Shown here piece after piece: positions 45,967-57,088 of a stretch of 64,000 bases of DNA. The translations under genes were made by a program, and so were the position numbers. Where the stretch lies: assembly GCA_945910005.1 (NCBI GenBank), contig OX246739.1, forward strand, positions 40,505,625 through 40,569,624, written 5' to 3'. The stretch's first letter is position 1; each line of letters begins with the position of its first letter. A model generated the notes under the pieces. It was not told the origin of the DNA and did not search any database. It saw nothing but the letters and a program-made list of their open reading frames with translations. The stretch comes from Isoperla grammatica. Lineage: Eukaryota; Arthropoda; Insecta; Plecoptera; Perlodidae.

Positions 45967-47997
45967 TCATTCGGTGTGGCAAAGTGGGATTATAACCCAC
46001 TTGTTAACTTTTGTATTTGTTGGCAATCTCAATGCTTTTCTGGTAACAGAGTTAGCATTCCATCGCTTGGGTGTGGTGGAGAATTTTGTTGCTGTGGTTA
46101 TGCCAAGAATAGAAGATTTGCATGGTGTGTCGAAGAAGTCATTTGTATCGAGTACATGTCGGCCATATACAAATACATCTTCCTCATTAACAGTTATGTC
46201 ATCCACAATAATAACAGTACTATCATTTAGGATGCAGCAATTGTTAGGCTCTTCAACAGTGATAATAAAACCATTATACTTCAGACGTTTGCCTTCAACT
46301 ATGAATGGCTTTGTTACAACCGTCGAGGGGATCGATAATCTTGGCTGCAGTTGACTTTGTTCATATAATCTATTGTGTACTTGCTGAAGTGGCTGGTTAT
46401 GTTTTTTCAGTAGCTTTTTAAGAATTTGTAGACCATTTTCAAATCGAAAGGCACTGAAGTTATCAAGAACACCAAATTTTCTGGCATCCTGGGCTAAATG
46501 CACTAGACCATGCATGTTGTAGGTAAGCGTTTCCGCACCATACAGTTCTTCTGCCATTTCAACAAAGTAAACTAGCAATTCTTCAGCATAATCAATATGG
46601 CATTGTAAATTAGGGCTTACTAATATCATGATTGCACACTGAAGACACAAGAAATGATGATATAAACGAGGAGGTAGATGTTTTTTAAGCACTATCATGC
46701 CGGTATATAACAGGAACTGTCTCCACTCGGTGGCTTTCCACCTATCTATTTCACGAAGTGGACGTGGTTTACGAGCAAACTCAGTGCAAATGTATGGTGA
46801 TATAGACGATAGCAATGATGACACTTCATTTACTGTAGCACTAGGCCATCGTAAAGGTAGCTTGCCTTTCACCCATATACGGGTAAGTTTCCTAACAACC
46901 CCAAGACAAACCAAGTGCATGTACTCATAGGGGAAACCTGAAACCATTCCAATACCTAGGTTCTCTAGAGGTGTGTCATCTGTATGGTGTTCTGGCTGTC
47001 TTCTTTGTTGGAAATCATCGTCAGTTCGAAGACGAGCCCTACTTTCTTTAAAAATAACTCTATTTTTATAATAGTCTCCTTCTTGACAACATTTTCCACA
47101 CCCATAATAGCCCGTATGAGATTTGATACACTTAATATATGCACGTGCTGGAGCATCACATATAAACCCAATGATTTTCACAATTATTTTTTCCCCATTA
47201 AAAAGTAGTCCATGCTCAATAATTTGTGCAGCTTCTCCAATAAAATCTTTTAGGTACACAGCTGGAGATGGTGGTTTACTATAACCATGAAATATTCCTA
47301 TGACAAATGGTTTTGATGATGGCACCGTCGTAACATATCCAAGAATAGGCCAAAATTGGCTATTAGAACTCTTTGACAAAGGTATCCCATCAACATTTAT
47401 CATCAATTCAATATTTTTAGGATATTTGCCACTGGTTGATAAAGTTTTGATTATTCCATCGGCCATGCCTAGATGACAATAATGGCCTGGTGGCATCTCC
47501 CGAATATTGTTAGTCAAGGGAGTTTTTCTCACGGTTCTAGCATCTACTTTTATGGCTGAAAAACATGAATGATTTTTTAAAATTTTCATGAGCTGCGTAG
47601 TTGCTGTTTGAGTCACACCATTAGTTTGAGCCCACAAACAAATTTCGTTGGTTAAGTTTTCTGGTGTGTCATTATTTACAGCTGGGGCCTCTCTTTGGTT
47701 TATAGGCAAATTATCTGAATATGGGTCTTCATCAGAATCAGAAAGTGGCTCATTAAAACTGCTGTCACTGTCCACATCCAATGCCATAGGGCTAGCGGGT
47801 CGAGGACTAGTCCTACCATGGTTGGGTTGTGATTCAGGACAACTTGGTGGTTGAAAGCCTACATCAAGCCCTATGGCCGTAGGTCTATTATAAAATAGCT
47901 CCACATTCTTGTTTGCCAAACGATACAGGGTTGCTCGACTTTTAGATGTAGGCTTAGACCTAGTCCCACTAGGCCCAGGCTCACTGGGACTAGCCAT
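45967..47997 (-). CDS. CACTA/EnSpm-like (TNP2-type) transposase, 676 aa
   Basis: Uninterrupted frame from ATG 47997. N-terminus disordered with a Ser/Asp-rich patch (DSDSSFNEPLSDSDED). The core follows the TNP2 / Transposase_21 pattern: INVDGIPLSKSSNSQFWPIL, then YLKDFIGEAAQIIEHGLL, then FICDAPARAYIKCIKSH and YYGCGKCCQEGDY (paired cysteines). YEYMHLVCLGVVRKL and MHGLVHLAQDARKFG with FSAFRFEN resemble DUF4218-type ends of CACTA transposases. Acidic candidates are the Asp of NVDG, the Asp of CDAP and a later Glu. The length is plausible and no stop or frameshift is present. It is preceded by a splice acceptor at 48011-48013 and probably by an untranslated exon ending at 48863. Active element or domesticated gene cannot be told from sequence. 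Confidence 0.8.
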   Translation of the reverse strand: MASPSEPGPSGTRSKPTSKSRATLYRLANKNVELFYNRPTAIGLDVGFQPPSCPESQPNHGRTSPRPASPMALDVDSDSSFNEPLSDSDEDPYSDNLPINQREAPAVNNDTPENLTNEICLWAQTNGVTQTATTQLMKILKNHSCFSAIKVDARTVRKTPLTNNIREMPPGHYCHLGMADGIIKTLSTSGKYPKNIELMINVDGIPLSKSSNSQFWPILGYVTTVPSSKPFVIGIFHGYSKPPSPAVYLKDFIGEAAQIIEHGLLFNGEKIIVKIIGFICDAPARAYIKCIKSHTGYYGCGKCCQEGDYYKNRVIFKESRARLRTDDDFQQRRQPEHHTDDTPLENLGIGMVSGFPYEYMHLVCLGVVRKLTRIWVKGKLPLRWPSATVNEVSSLLSSISPYICTEFARKPRPLREIDRWKATEWRQFLLYTGMIVLKKHLPPRLYHHFLCLQCAIMILVSPNLQCHIDYAEELLVYFVEMAEELYGAETLTYNMHGLVHLAQDARKFGVLDNFSAFRFENGLQILKKLLKKHNQPLQQVHNRLYEQSQLQPRLSIPSTVVTKPFIVEGKRLKYNGFIITVEEPNNCCILNDSTVIIVDDITVNEEDVFVYGRHVLDTNDFFDTPCKSSILGITTATKFSTTPKRWNANSVTRKALRLPTNTKVNKWVIIPLCHTE

Positions 47998-48114
47998 GGA
48001 CCAAGACCAACTGAAATGTAAATTTCTTCTTTTTAATAATTTTATATCAATGCTTTTATGGCAGCAGGACTAGTGCACGTCTATTTATTATTATAAATAG
48101 GCCCATAATTAATA

Positions 48115-48845
48115 TAACATATGTTAGCTAGGCCTATAGGCTATACAGTGATGTGAATGTGACCTTCCGAGGTTGCTTCATAGGTCTAGGGCATCAGCCT
48201 GCACAATAACGAGGCCCCGGAAAAGGTAGAGCCTATTTGAGTTCTAGGTAGCCTAGGCCTAGGCCTAGGCTACCATTAGCTGGCAAGTTTTTAACGTATG
48301 TACGTTGGCATTAGCTGTTACATTGGCTTTCAAAAGTTAATGTTCCCACGACTGCAAAATTACATTCCAGCTAGCCAATTTGTCCACTTCTCCTATGCGT
48401 ATGCCTAGGCCTAGCCTAGCGATTTGGTAGGACCTTGGGTCTATTGTTACCTAGGCCTAGGGCCTATACATCGTGAGTTATCAAAGGACTGGCTAGGCCC
48501 TAGCCTAGGCCTAGGCCTACGCCTAATTAGACTTAATTAAGTCTAATTAGGCCTAGCTAGGAAAGCCCTGGGGTCTAGGCCCTAGGCTCACGAGGCAACC
48601 TAACCTCAAATTACATTTTTAGCAGTCGCCGATCGGGAAAGCTAGCCAAGGCCTAGGCCTAGTCTGCATTTTTTATGGTTACAATTTTTTGTTATTAATA
48701 CTAGGCCCTAGGCCTACACTCACCTAGGGCCTAGGCCACAGCGCTCGTGTAGGCCTAGGCCTAGGCATTCAGTATAGGGCTTAGGGTCGCTGTACGTTGG
48801 TCTAGGCTAGGCCTAGGCAACATCTAGGGTTAACCCTATAGACGC
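48115..48845. repeat. TAGGCC-rich tract in the transposase 5' intron
   Basis: Dense taggcctaggcct variants lie between the proposed untranslated exon (donor at 48862) and the coding exon (acceptor at 48011). Includes a local inverted repeat ctaattagacttaattaagt. Confidence 0.85.
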
Positions 48846-48862
48846 TTTAATAAAAAACTTAC

Positions 48863-49043
48863 CTTTTGATGAATCAATATTAATTGTAAATTATAAAAAC
48901 GATGCTTATGAAAACAATGCTTCTTGCAGCAAACCCAATGCTTCCAGGTTGTATTTGCACGTGGTTTAACTTTTCTTGCAGGCTTGCACTTGCACTCCAC
49001 TCACTCGGAAATCGGTCAAATTAACGACTATATAGCCAATTGG
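48863..49043 (-). promoter_or_regulatory. TATA promoter and untranslated exon of the transposase/DUF4806 unit
   Basis: On the minus strand a CCAAT (gccaattggc, 49035-49044) is followed by TATATAG (49029-49035). About 30 bases on, transcription would start near 49000. A clean donor (aaaag|gtaagt) ends the exon at 48863. Acceptors that could be used are at 48011-48013 (transposase) and 45756-45757 (DUF4806 exon 1). The choice of start is inferred. Confidence 0.5.
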
Positions 49044-49189
49044 CTTACAAAGGAGAAAATATTAAAATAATTTTTAGATAAACGAAAATACTATTAATAG
49101 TTACAAGTGTATAGTATCAATCGCAATAGTATTTTCTATTTAAAGCAATGTTAATGAACTAAAAGTAGTCAGTTGACTAATTTTATAAG

Positions 49190-49430
49190 TTTCCTCCCGG
49201 GCTGGCCCCAAAAAGGTAGCATGAGGGTAATCTCCTTTTTGGGCAACCTACAGGTAAACTCAGGGTAACCCTGCTTCTATTGTGGCCATAAGGTGCATTT
49301 TCAATGAATAAATTAAAAAGGATCATCCCTGACTCTGCCTGAAAGGTACCTCGAGGGTAATTTACCATTTGGGTAGTACTCGGGCTTTACTGGGGAAGGG
49401 GTACCTCTATAGTGCCTGAAAGGTAGAGAT
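49190..49430. repeat. subterminal-type repeats, right edge of the CACTA-like region
   Basis: Loose direct repeats of aaaggtac.ctcgagggtaa, ccatttgggtag and acaggtaaactcagggtaa recall the modules at 38180-38650. A tagtg at 49410-49414 and a cacta at 38346-38350 could be the tips, but no matching 3-bp duplication was found. Confidence 0.45.
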
Positions 49431-49439
49431 GAGTACATC

Positions 49440-51085
49440 CTCAGGATATTCAATGTTTGTAGGGTGGTTTGGTTAAAACTCTGTGAAGAATTAGTAGGCT
49501 CTAATTTTGCATCATTAGTTTGGAGAAATTAGTTCTCGTGTTCATTTGTCAACCTTTTGAATTTTGATAGGTATTGTATCTTTGTACTCTAATTTGCTTT
49601 GATTTTTGATAATCAACATATTTTTAAATCATAAGAGTTATTTAAGATACTTTGAGTTCAGAGCTACCGGTACTAAGTTTGTTATTAAAAATAGAAAGCT
49701 TCTTGGTTTTGTAAATATGTTTAAAATGTTTGATGAGTTTTGTTTATTAGCCTAGTTTTCCAATCAAATAGAAAGTTATAAGACAAACTGTGTTAGCAAA
49801 ACAAATGGTTGGAGTTAATTTAATTACCTGTTTAATAATAATATTAATATGTTATAAATTAATAAAACATAACAACAGTACATGTACTATACAAAATGCA
49901 TGCAACAAAAAAAAAATCAAGAGTAGATGAAAAATGTATTTACTTTCACAAATTGTTGTAACATATTTTATCTGATATGGCTACTGATTGTGATATATGT
50001 AAATTAGGTTGGGCCAAAAAATAATGTGGTGAGTGTAAGTGAGTGGTTATAGAGTAACAAAATGTTCTGTCTGACCTTTAACTTACTTATTAATGTCGAG
50101 TGTACAAAATGAAAAATATATGCCAATTTTGTGGGGCTACAACTAAAATCTAAATAGTAAATACAGTTTAATTTTCTTGTTGTAAGTCTTGAATAGAAGT
50201 TTTTACTTTTTACTCTTGATTAAAACGTGAACATAAATTAAAGATGGCAATTTTTACTTTGACAATGTACCTTTTCTTATATTTCATGTATTGTCCTTTA
50301 TTGTCCCATACCCCATATCGCAACTTGTGCATCTCCTGGGTTTTAGATTATTTCCAGGAAAGTGACTCACTGAGGGCATAAGGTTTGCATGTGTGGTTTT
50401 AAGTTAGCTGCATCAGAAATTTCAAGCTGTACCACTAAAGGTGCCTAAGTATTAATTACATGTATGTACACTGGTAATACTAAGGTACCCTAATTGATGG
50501 ACTCCCCAATAAATACAAATGTACATTCACCACCCCTGGTTGTCGATTTTATTTTTAATTATACATAATATTTAGAAGACCATCTTACAGTATTGTTGCC
50601 AAATTAACCCAGCTAGAAAAAGAAAAAAATGGCAATGGTTTATTATGATAATTTGTATTCAAGAAAGTTGTCCCAGATTTTTGAATTTAAATGTGTACAA
50701 AATGATGCAGGTCTGTTCTAAAACTCTCATATATTTCATTTTGGACTTATGTATCGACTCTTGATAGGAAAGTTTATCGTGACATGAAATTACTAAGTAC
50801 TAGTACTACTGATTTGTAATTTCCTGTGTGGCAGGTTGGTCTTGTGGGTTTATTTCTGCTTCCAATACAGAATGTCCATCTGGTTCAATGACTGGTTTGG
50901 ACTGGGATTTTACTTTGGGAAGGTAATAGGTGACTTTGGAGCCACGAAGCAGTAAGCACATAATAAATGGTATAATGTCCCCCATTGATAATTGGCTTTC
51001 AGCGTAATCAGCGTTCTTGTAACTGAGTGGGTACACAATAAATGCTTATAAATTTATTCATTTATTAATTTATTTATTTATCTAT

Positions 51086-51124
<39 letters not shown>

Positions 51125-51800
51125 TGTATGTGACTCAAATAAAATATCACTGAACTAGAGGAGTTAACCAATCAAACATTTTCTCTACCATTGCAGCAAT
51201 TATGCTGATAATATTTACTTTGTTTGTTTGTTTGACATAATCCATGTTCTACTACAATAATAGTATTTTTTAAATGTTTTTCAGTATCACTTAATTTACT
51301 CTACACTGTCAACACCGTATATAATGGCTGTAGCGGCTATTTGGAATAGTCTCTTGCATGCAGTAGCCCCGATAAGTAGGCCTATACCACGGTATAAATG
51401 TGAAACGTGCCATCCGTAATCGTAAACCAAAATGTTTTCATTCCTTTTTAAATCTGTATGGTTATATGTGTTGCCTTCTGTTTGGCAGATTGTATCAGAT
51501 ACTTTCTTTTGTATACATCTGCGTTCATTCAAATTGTGATGGAAAGTGTTTTTGGCCGTGATAAAACTTATAAAATTAAGCAAAAACTGTCGATGTGTTT
51601 TGGATCAGTACAACAGGTAGTCATACAACCTGTCGACGCGAGGTGAGTCCGTTCGTTTCTCGCCATTTTACCACGTGGAAATACTGGCAAACACGTGTAT
51701 CATAGCCATTCCCCAAGCGATAAAAAAGAGCACTTTGGTCATTGTTGCACATACGCGTGAGCTAACGTTTCCCAGAACGTGTGCCAATAATACTCGTGTG
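49440..51800. other. AT-rich intergenic DNA with one weak exon candidate
   Basis: Mostly AT-rich without genes. (TTTA)n repeats lie at 51061-51124. At 50806-51022 (minus) a frame after an acceptor-like tgtacccactcag reads SYKNADYAESQLSMGD, then a Pro/Gln-rich end (NPQDQPATQEITNQ) and a stop. It may be a terminal exon or decayed transposon; no partner exon was found. I give it about 0.2. Confidence 0.4.
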
Positions 51801-51818
51801 AACGACAAATTGCTATCA

Positions 51819-54800
51819 TCAAAATAAGGGCACTTCACAAATGCTGTACAGTTTCCGGGTCTTGCATGATAACTCTGCCCATAGACCGTCGTCTTGAACA
51901 GCCCAACAGTTTCTCTGGGTTGAGTTCCGCCAGTGGTGCGCTGAAGGTTTGAAGAAGTTTGAGTCCAGTGCTCGACTTCCTGTATGGAGAAATTACAAAT
52001 TTAATACCACTTAACACATCCAACGCAAGATCGTCGAACCCAGAGGTTTTTCAATTACCGTAGCTACTTGAGTTTTTCCATAATTAGAAATCATTGCATT
52101 AATTAGATAATGAACAAAAATGTTTTTCTTAATTTTGTTCTTCAGAGTTGGGCAAGAGAGACGTGTACGTGCAAAAGTAATGGGCAAGGGCAACAGGGAC
52201 GTACACAGCACTATGAAGCAGTGGAACAATGTAGGCCTAATTGTCAATGCTAATGTCGCATATTGTAGCCTTTCAGGGTTTCAGGGCGATAGAGCACTCA
52301 GTCAGTGAATATAATTGAATCCCCTGCAAATATAATATAAATTGAAACTAATCATACATCCTGGTCATGTCTGTTGCGTGGTTCTTGTCTTACCGTCACT
52401 GTGTGTGGGATTCCCCTCCCTCCCCACGTCCAACAGACCAATCCACGCGAACTGGGCTCCCGAAGATCGCAGGAGACTTCGGGCCAGCTCGTTGGACGAA
52501 GGTGTCCTCAGCGTAACAAGACGTCCGTTCTCTTGTGCGCATGCGCGGTCAGCCTGTGCGTAGTCTGTCTTGGTTCGGGACACTCTGATGCATGACCCAC
52601 TGGCCGGGTCGTAATGGAAGCCGCCACTCAAAACTAAACACATATCAACAGTATAAGGTACAACTATTTTGCTTTATCCCCCCTTTGCATAACTCTGCCA
52701 ATCGTAAGAGGTGATAAAATAATTGATCCTCCAATCTTCCCTTTTGGGACAGGTTTGACAGGTTGGGTAAGATGTTTAAGGTGACAAGAAATATGGAGGG
52801 ATGGGGGGAGTTGCATAGAAGCACTGTAGCCGCGGCTTACATGGGCCGGGGGGATAACACATGGAAACTAGAAAGAAAGACCTGGAGGACGGACCTCGGG
52901 AAGTTTTCCTTCCTGGGCAGGACGGTAGTGGAATGGAATGGTCTGGGTGAAGAGGTAGTGAGCCAGGAGAAGGCTAAGGGGTTTATGGAAAGGCTGAAGG
53001 CAGAATGGGAAGGGGAGGTTAGAGGAGGATATGAGAAGATGAAGAAATGATTGCGAGAGGCCCATGAGTCCGAGGAGGAATAGGAAGAGGAAGGGGACGG
53101 AGCAAAGGAAGTGGAAGGAGAGCAGGAAGAAAAAGGAATGGAAGGATGAAGAGGAATGGAAACCTGCCACCGGTCCATAGTGATCAGCAGCGGGGTACAG
53201 AAACAACAACAACAGAAACAACAACAACTTTCACATATTTAAATGTATTTTTCTCTCCCCTACTTGTCCCTTTCCGCCAAGCTCCGCCCATAGGCCTACG
53301 TCATTTATGACCTATTTATTTATCTAGTATACGTCATTATAAACACTAAATATATTTTATTTTGTTTTGTTTATAACAATAATGATAATGTAGTTGTAGC
53401 AACCAAAATATCCGGCAATATGTCAAAAATAATAATAGTCTGGCGCGATGTCAAGATTGAAGCTATTACCGTCTTCTGCGTAGATCATAATATTATATTA
53501 TTCTTCTAATGAGATAAGAGTTCAGTGTTCTACGCTAAGCTGATAAGAAGATGACCTACCATAGTACACACGCAAGAAATGACACATTGGATGCTGTCAA
53601 AACAAATGAATGGACTTTAGCGGGCGAATGTGAAACAGCTTGATGACGTCACAGCGATCAGGCTCGTCTCGAATCATCTCGCCACTACAGTGGCTGTCAC
53701 CTAGAGATGAACCCCAGGTATAGACATTTCCCCTAGCAACCTTTCCCCCACCACCTTCCGCCACTCGACAGACCAGACCCGTCCGATCTGTTTACAAACC
53801 GCAGAAAGGTTCCACTACCTGCTCAATTAAAAGTGAAGTTGCGTACCAAAAAAATTAAAATTGTTATAACAACATTTAACTTCTTGTGGTTATGAGATTG
53901 TTGTTTCAATCAAAAAATCACGCAAACTGCAATTTTATTTTTTTTAATTCGTCCATATTTGACTGACAAAATCCGATAAATGTTTCAGCACATTCATTGA
54001 AATATGGACGAATTAAAACAAATAAAATTGCAGTATATGCTTGATTTTTTAATTGAAACAACAATCTCATAACCACAAGAAGTTAAATGTTGTTATAACA
54101 ATTTTATTTTTTTTGGTACGCAACTTCACTTTTAATTGAGCAGGTAGTGGAACCTTTCTGCGGTTTGTAAACAGATCGGACGGGTCTGGTCTGTCGAGTG
54201 GCGGAAGGTGGTGGGGGAAAGGTTGCTAGGGGAAACGTCTATACCTGGGGTTCATCTCTAGGTGACGGCCACTATACAGATCAAATCTTTTAGATACTCG
54301 TTAACAATTGTGCATTTTATTATATTTCTTGAGTTCTGAGTGTAAGGAAATGGCTGCCTCTTCATAGTCGTCCCCTGTGGACGCCTCGGGTTTTAAAAGT
54401 TTGGTATACTTGCCCCGAAACACCCTTCCCGATGCGTTCGTCATAAACGAGACGAGTAGTTCGTGGCCAATCAGCGATCGCTATTTGTAAATGCGGCTCA
54501 CTGGTTGGCCGCGAATCACTCATGACAAAAGCATCTGTAAAGTAGTTTGGGGGCAAGTTAATTCATCTCGCTCTATGTTCCCCGTACGTAAAATAACAGA
54601 ACTATGAATAAAATTTCAGCAAACATTGCGCCCGTGTTATCAAACGCCATGGCGTCTATACGAATGTAGGCATACGAACATAATTTGACAGGTGATTCTA
54701 GAGAGTAGAGTAGAGACTCTGTTTTATAAAACAATATGGTAAATATGACGCATGTATTGTATGTACATTGTTCTATCAAAATGTATACCTTCCCGCGGTG

Positions 54801-55893
54801 CCAGGAATATTTATTTGTATCATTCACGGTCATTGGACCATTCCTTTACTGTAAAATTTGTTTCCAAAACTCCAGGGATTGGAACAAAAAATGCTGAGGT
54901 AACTAACTCATGTGGAAATTATAATAGAAATTACAGGAAGCCGCAAATTTTTATGGCGGGAGGGGGGGGGGAGGAGGAGGGTGAATTCTCCATACCACCC
55001 TGACGACCCCAGTGATGGGTCAAACATAACCAGACTATCTCTATCTACAACTGATTTGTGTGGTATGAACAAACGCCCTGCAACCACATATTATCGATGT
55101 TTGTAAACAGAAAACAATCACGTATAAATAAAGCGCACAAATGATTCACGACGAAAGATGTCGGGTGCTGAGACAGCACTGCTGACGGCGTATCTGATAC
55201 GTTCCAAGAATCCAAACTTGTTAAAAATGAAACCCCCTTTTCATCAACGCAGCTCAAAACGCCGCGTTAAAATTTAAAAATAAAATGACTCTTATCTTAT
55301 GGCTACTTGTGTTTTTACTGCTCAATTATAGAGCACGAGCTTGTTAGCTAGCTCAATGTCTCATGCTTTCGAAAGCCGAGTCCAATACCGGTAGTACCAA
55401 TTAATTAGTTTTCTATTTCTCTATTTCCCATCATCTACTTGAAACATCCAAGGGATAATTTAGACTTTGGGTTGGATACCTGGAAATTCACACCACAGTA
55501 AATCTGTTGTTTGTCGTTGACACAGCGTGTATGAAAGGGGCAGTAGATAATGATCCGAGGTCGGGGCAAGTATAGCGTGCACTTACTCTGAGGCCGCTTG
55601 GAGTAGAAATAGTAATCGGCGGAGGTCTGCCCGAGGGCGGTCCTAGAACACCTCGGGATGAGCGAGCAGCGTCCCGACGCTCTCAAGTAGTTGACGGCGT
55701 CGCAGCCAGGCTTCTTGTTGCACCGCGCCAGACAGTGCGACGCCGACCACGCGTAGACGGTGTCGACGTCGAGGGGCGTGGCCACGGGGGCGCGGGCCAA
55801 TAGCTTGGCGTGGACGCGCAGCCGGGCGGGGGAGGCGCTCGGTGAAGACAACAGCAGGAGGAAACACGCGGCGGCGGCGGCGGCGCGCAGCAT
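51819..55893 (-). CDS. secreted PAN/apple plus C-type lectin protein (three exons, 235 aa)
   Basis: Exons 55587-55893, 52394-52633 and 51819-51979 (708 bases, both introns phase 1). Residues 1-23 are a clear signal peptide (MLRAAAAAACFLLLLSSPS). A PAN/apple-like module follows, seen as HCLARCNKKPGCDAVNYL, then GRCSLI and ADYYFYSK. Exons 2-3 form a C-type lectin fold: GGFHYDPASGSCIRV, then ADRACAQENGRLVTL, AWIGLLD, then NCWAVQDDGLWAELSC and a closing YSICEV. The usual calcium/sugar motifs (EPN or QPD, and WND) are not seen: the matching region reads KPSAHHWRN and LWAE. Calcium-dependent sugar binding is therefore doubtful. It is probably extracellular or mucosal; immune or adhesive roles would be inference. 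Intron 1 holds a LINE end and two foldbacks. Confidence 0.85.
52742..53230 (+). mobile_element. LINE 3' end, same family as 13600-16089
   Basis: One frame reads GKMFKVTRNMEGWGEL, then LGKFSFLGRTVVEWNGLGEE, the last conserved block of a non-LTR reverse transcriptase. The downstream CCACCGG segment and AAC-rich tail (53203-53227) match the other copy. It lies in intron 1 of the lectin gene, opposite strand. Confidence 0.75.
53688..54274. mobile_element. 587-bp foldback with arms of about 272 bases
   Basis: Arms 53688-53959 and 54000-54274 are almost identical in reverse complement (cctagagatgaaccccaggt near the tips, cagaccagacccgtccgatc further in). The loop is about 40 bases. The tips read acagtggctgtcacc and ggtgacggccactat. 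Few mismatches suggest a young insertion or ongoing gene conversion between the arms. Confidence 0.9.
54409..54556. mobile_element. foldback MITE, second member of the 3795-3957 family
   Basis: The arm acttgccccgaaac..ccgatgc pairs with gcatctgtaaagtagtttgg ggcaagt. It shares gccaatcagcgatcg and ttcgtcat with the 3795-3957 element in the same order, so one family with diverged tips. Confidence 0.7.
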
Positions 55894-56465
55894 CGTCGCT
55901 CGTGTGAACGGCTCTTTATGGGCGAACGTCTAATGTGAACTTTACTCAATGCTGGTACGCGTTAGCAGCTCGACTGTGCAACTGACAGATGTAAACTAAA
56001 CTGTGCGTGAGCGCGACCCTGCGACTGACAATGTGTGACTGCGCGCGCTGGCAGTTGGCCGTGGACTGACGCTGAACTACTCATCATGTCCTCACGCCGT
56101 TGATTACTATACCAATACTGTTATGCTGTTATCATTCAATTGTCGTAATGTTCACAACTAAATCAGAGCATGCGAGAGTGGGTCATTGGGTTTATAAGGA
56201 AGTTAGTATGGGGGGAGGGGGCGCGAGTGCGCGTGTGTCTGCAGAGGGGGGGGGGGGGGGCGTACAGTTTTGGTCTCGTTATAAGAAGATAAAATGTAAA
56301 ATTGTCGAAAAGATAAACAAATGTTTCTGTAGAACTGTCAGTTTTTAGGTTGTTTTGCAGGGTTACTATTATACAATATTGTCTGCGTTGCACAGGCTGC
56401 AGCTATTTTTAAGAAAATTAATAGGCCTATATACAACAGATAGGTCAATGATCAATGTGTATTGG
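55894..56465. promoter_or_regulatory. upstream region of the lectin gene
   Basis: GC-richer than its surroundings for about 200 bases above the lectin ATG (gcgcgcgctgg near 56043), consistent with a promoter. A run of 15 G lies at 56246-56260. No TATA box at a convincing distance. Confidence 0.35.
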
Positions 56466-56765
56466 AAAATATTACATGACAAAAATTTTTTTTTTAAACA
56501 ACGCTTATATTTAAATGCACTAAAAAGTAAAAAATAAATTTTGCCCAACAAATTTTTGCCTCACTCGGAAAATAAAAGCGTTGGGCGCTTTCCCTGCATA
56601 AACAGCAGAATACTGTAATCTATGTCAATACCGAAAGCGCCCAACGCTTTTATTTTCCGAGTGAGGCAAAAATTTGTTGGGCGAAAATTTATTTTTTAAT
56701 GTTTAGCGCATTTAAATATAAGCGTTGTTTTAAAAAAAATATATATTTTTTTCATGTAATATTAT
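56466..56765. mobile_element. 300-bp foldback element
   Basis: Arms 56466-56600 and 56632-56765 pair over cccaacaaatttttgcctca, cggaaaataaaagcgttggg and aacgcttatatttaaatgc. The tips read atattacatga/tcatgtaatat. No coding capacity. Confidence 0.85.
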
Positions 56766-57088
56766 TTTATACTTTTTAGTCTTGAAGAATCTTGCAATCG
56801 AATATATGCTCACTAGACGTGTCCGAATTTAGAAGACTGCAAGAGACATTTAGACACTGTGTACTTGTACTTGTTAACTTCACTCGCAAACTAGCGTGCT
56901 CGCATTGCAAACTTGAATTTCGGACAGTTCCGTTCATGCACGATCCAGCGATCGGCCAACAATGACATTCTTGCTGCATAGAAACATATCCGATGCTTTC
57001 GTCACGGATATTTAAGTCCCGAACAACCAGCGGTAATTCCGATGCCTGCATGTGGTTGGCCCATCCTCACTAGCTGTGACTAATTTCC

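Noticed and set aside
52837..53227. 113- and 119-codon minus-strand Ser/Phe-rich frames
   Set aside because: Antisense to the LINE 3' end; the composition reflects its purine-rich strand.
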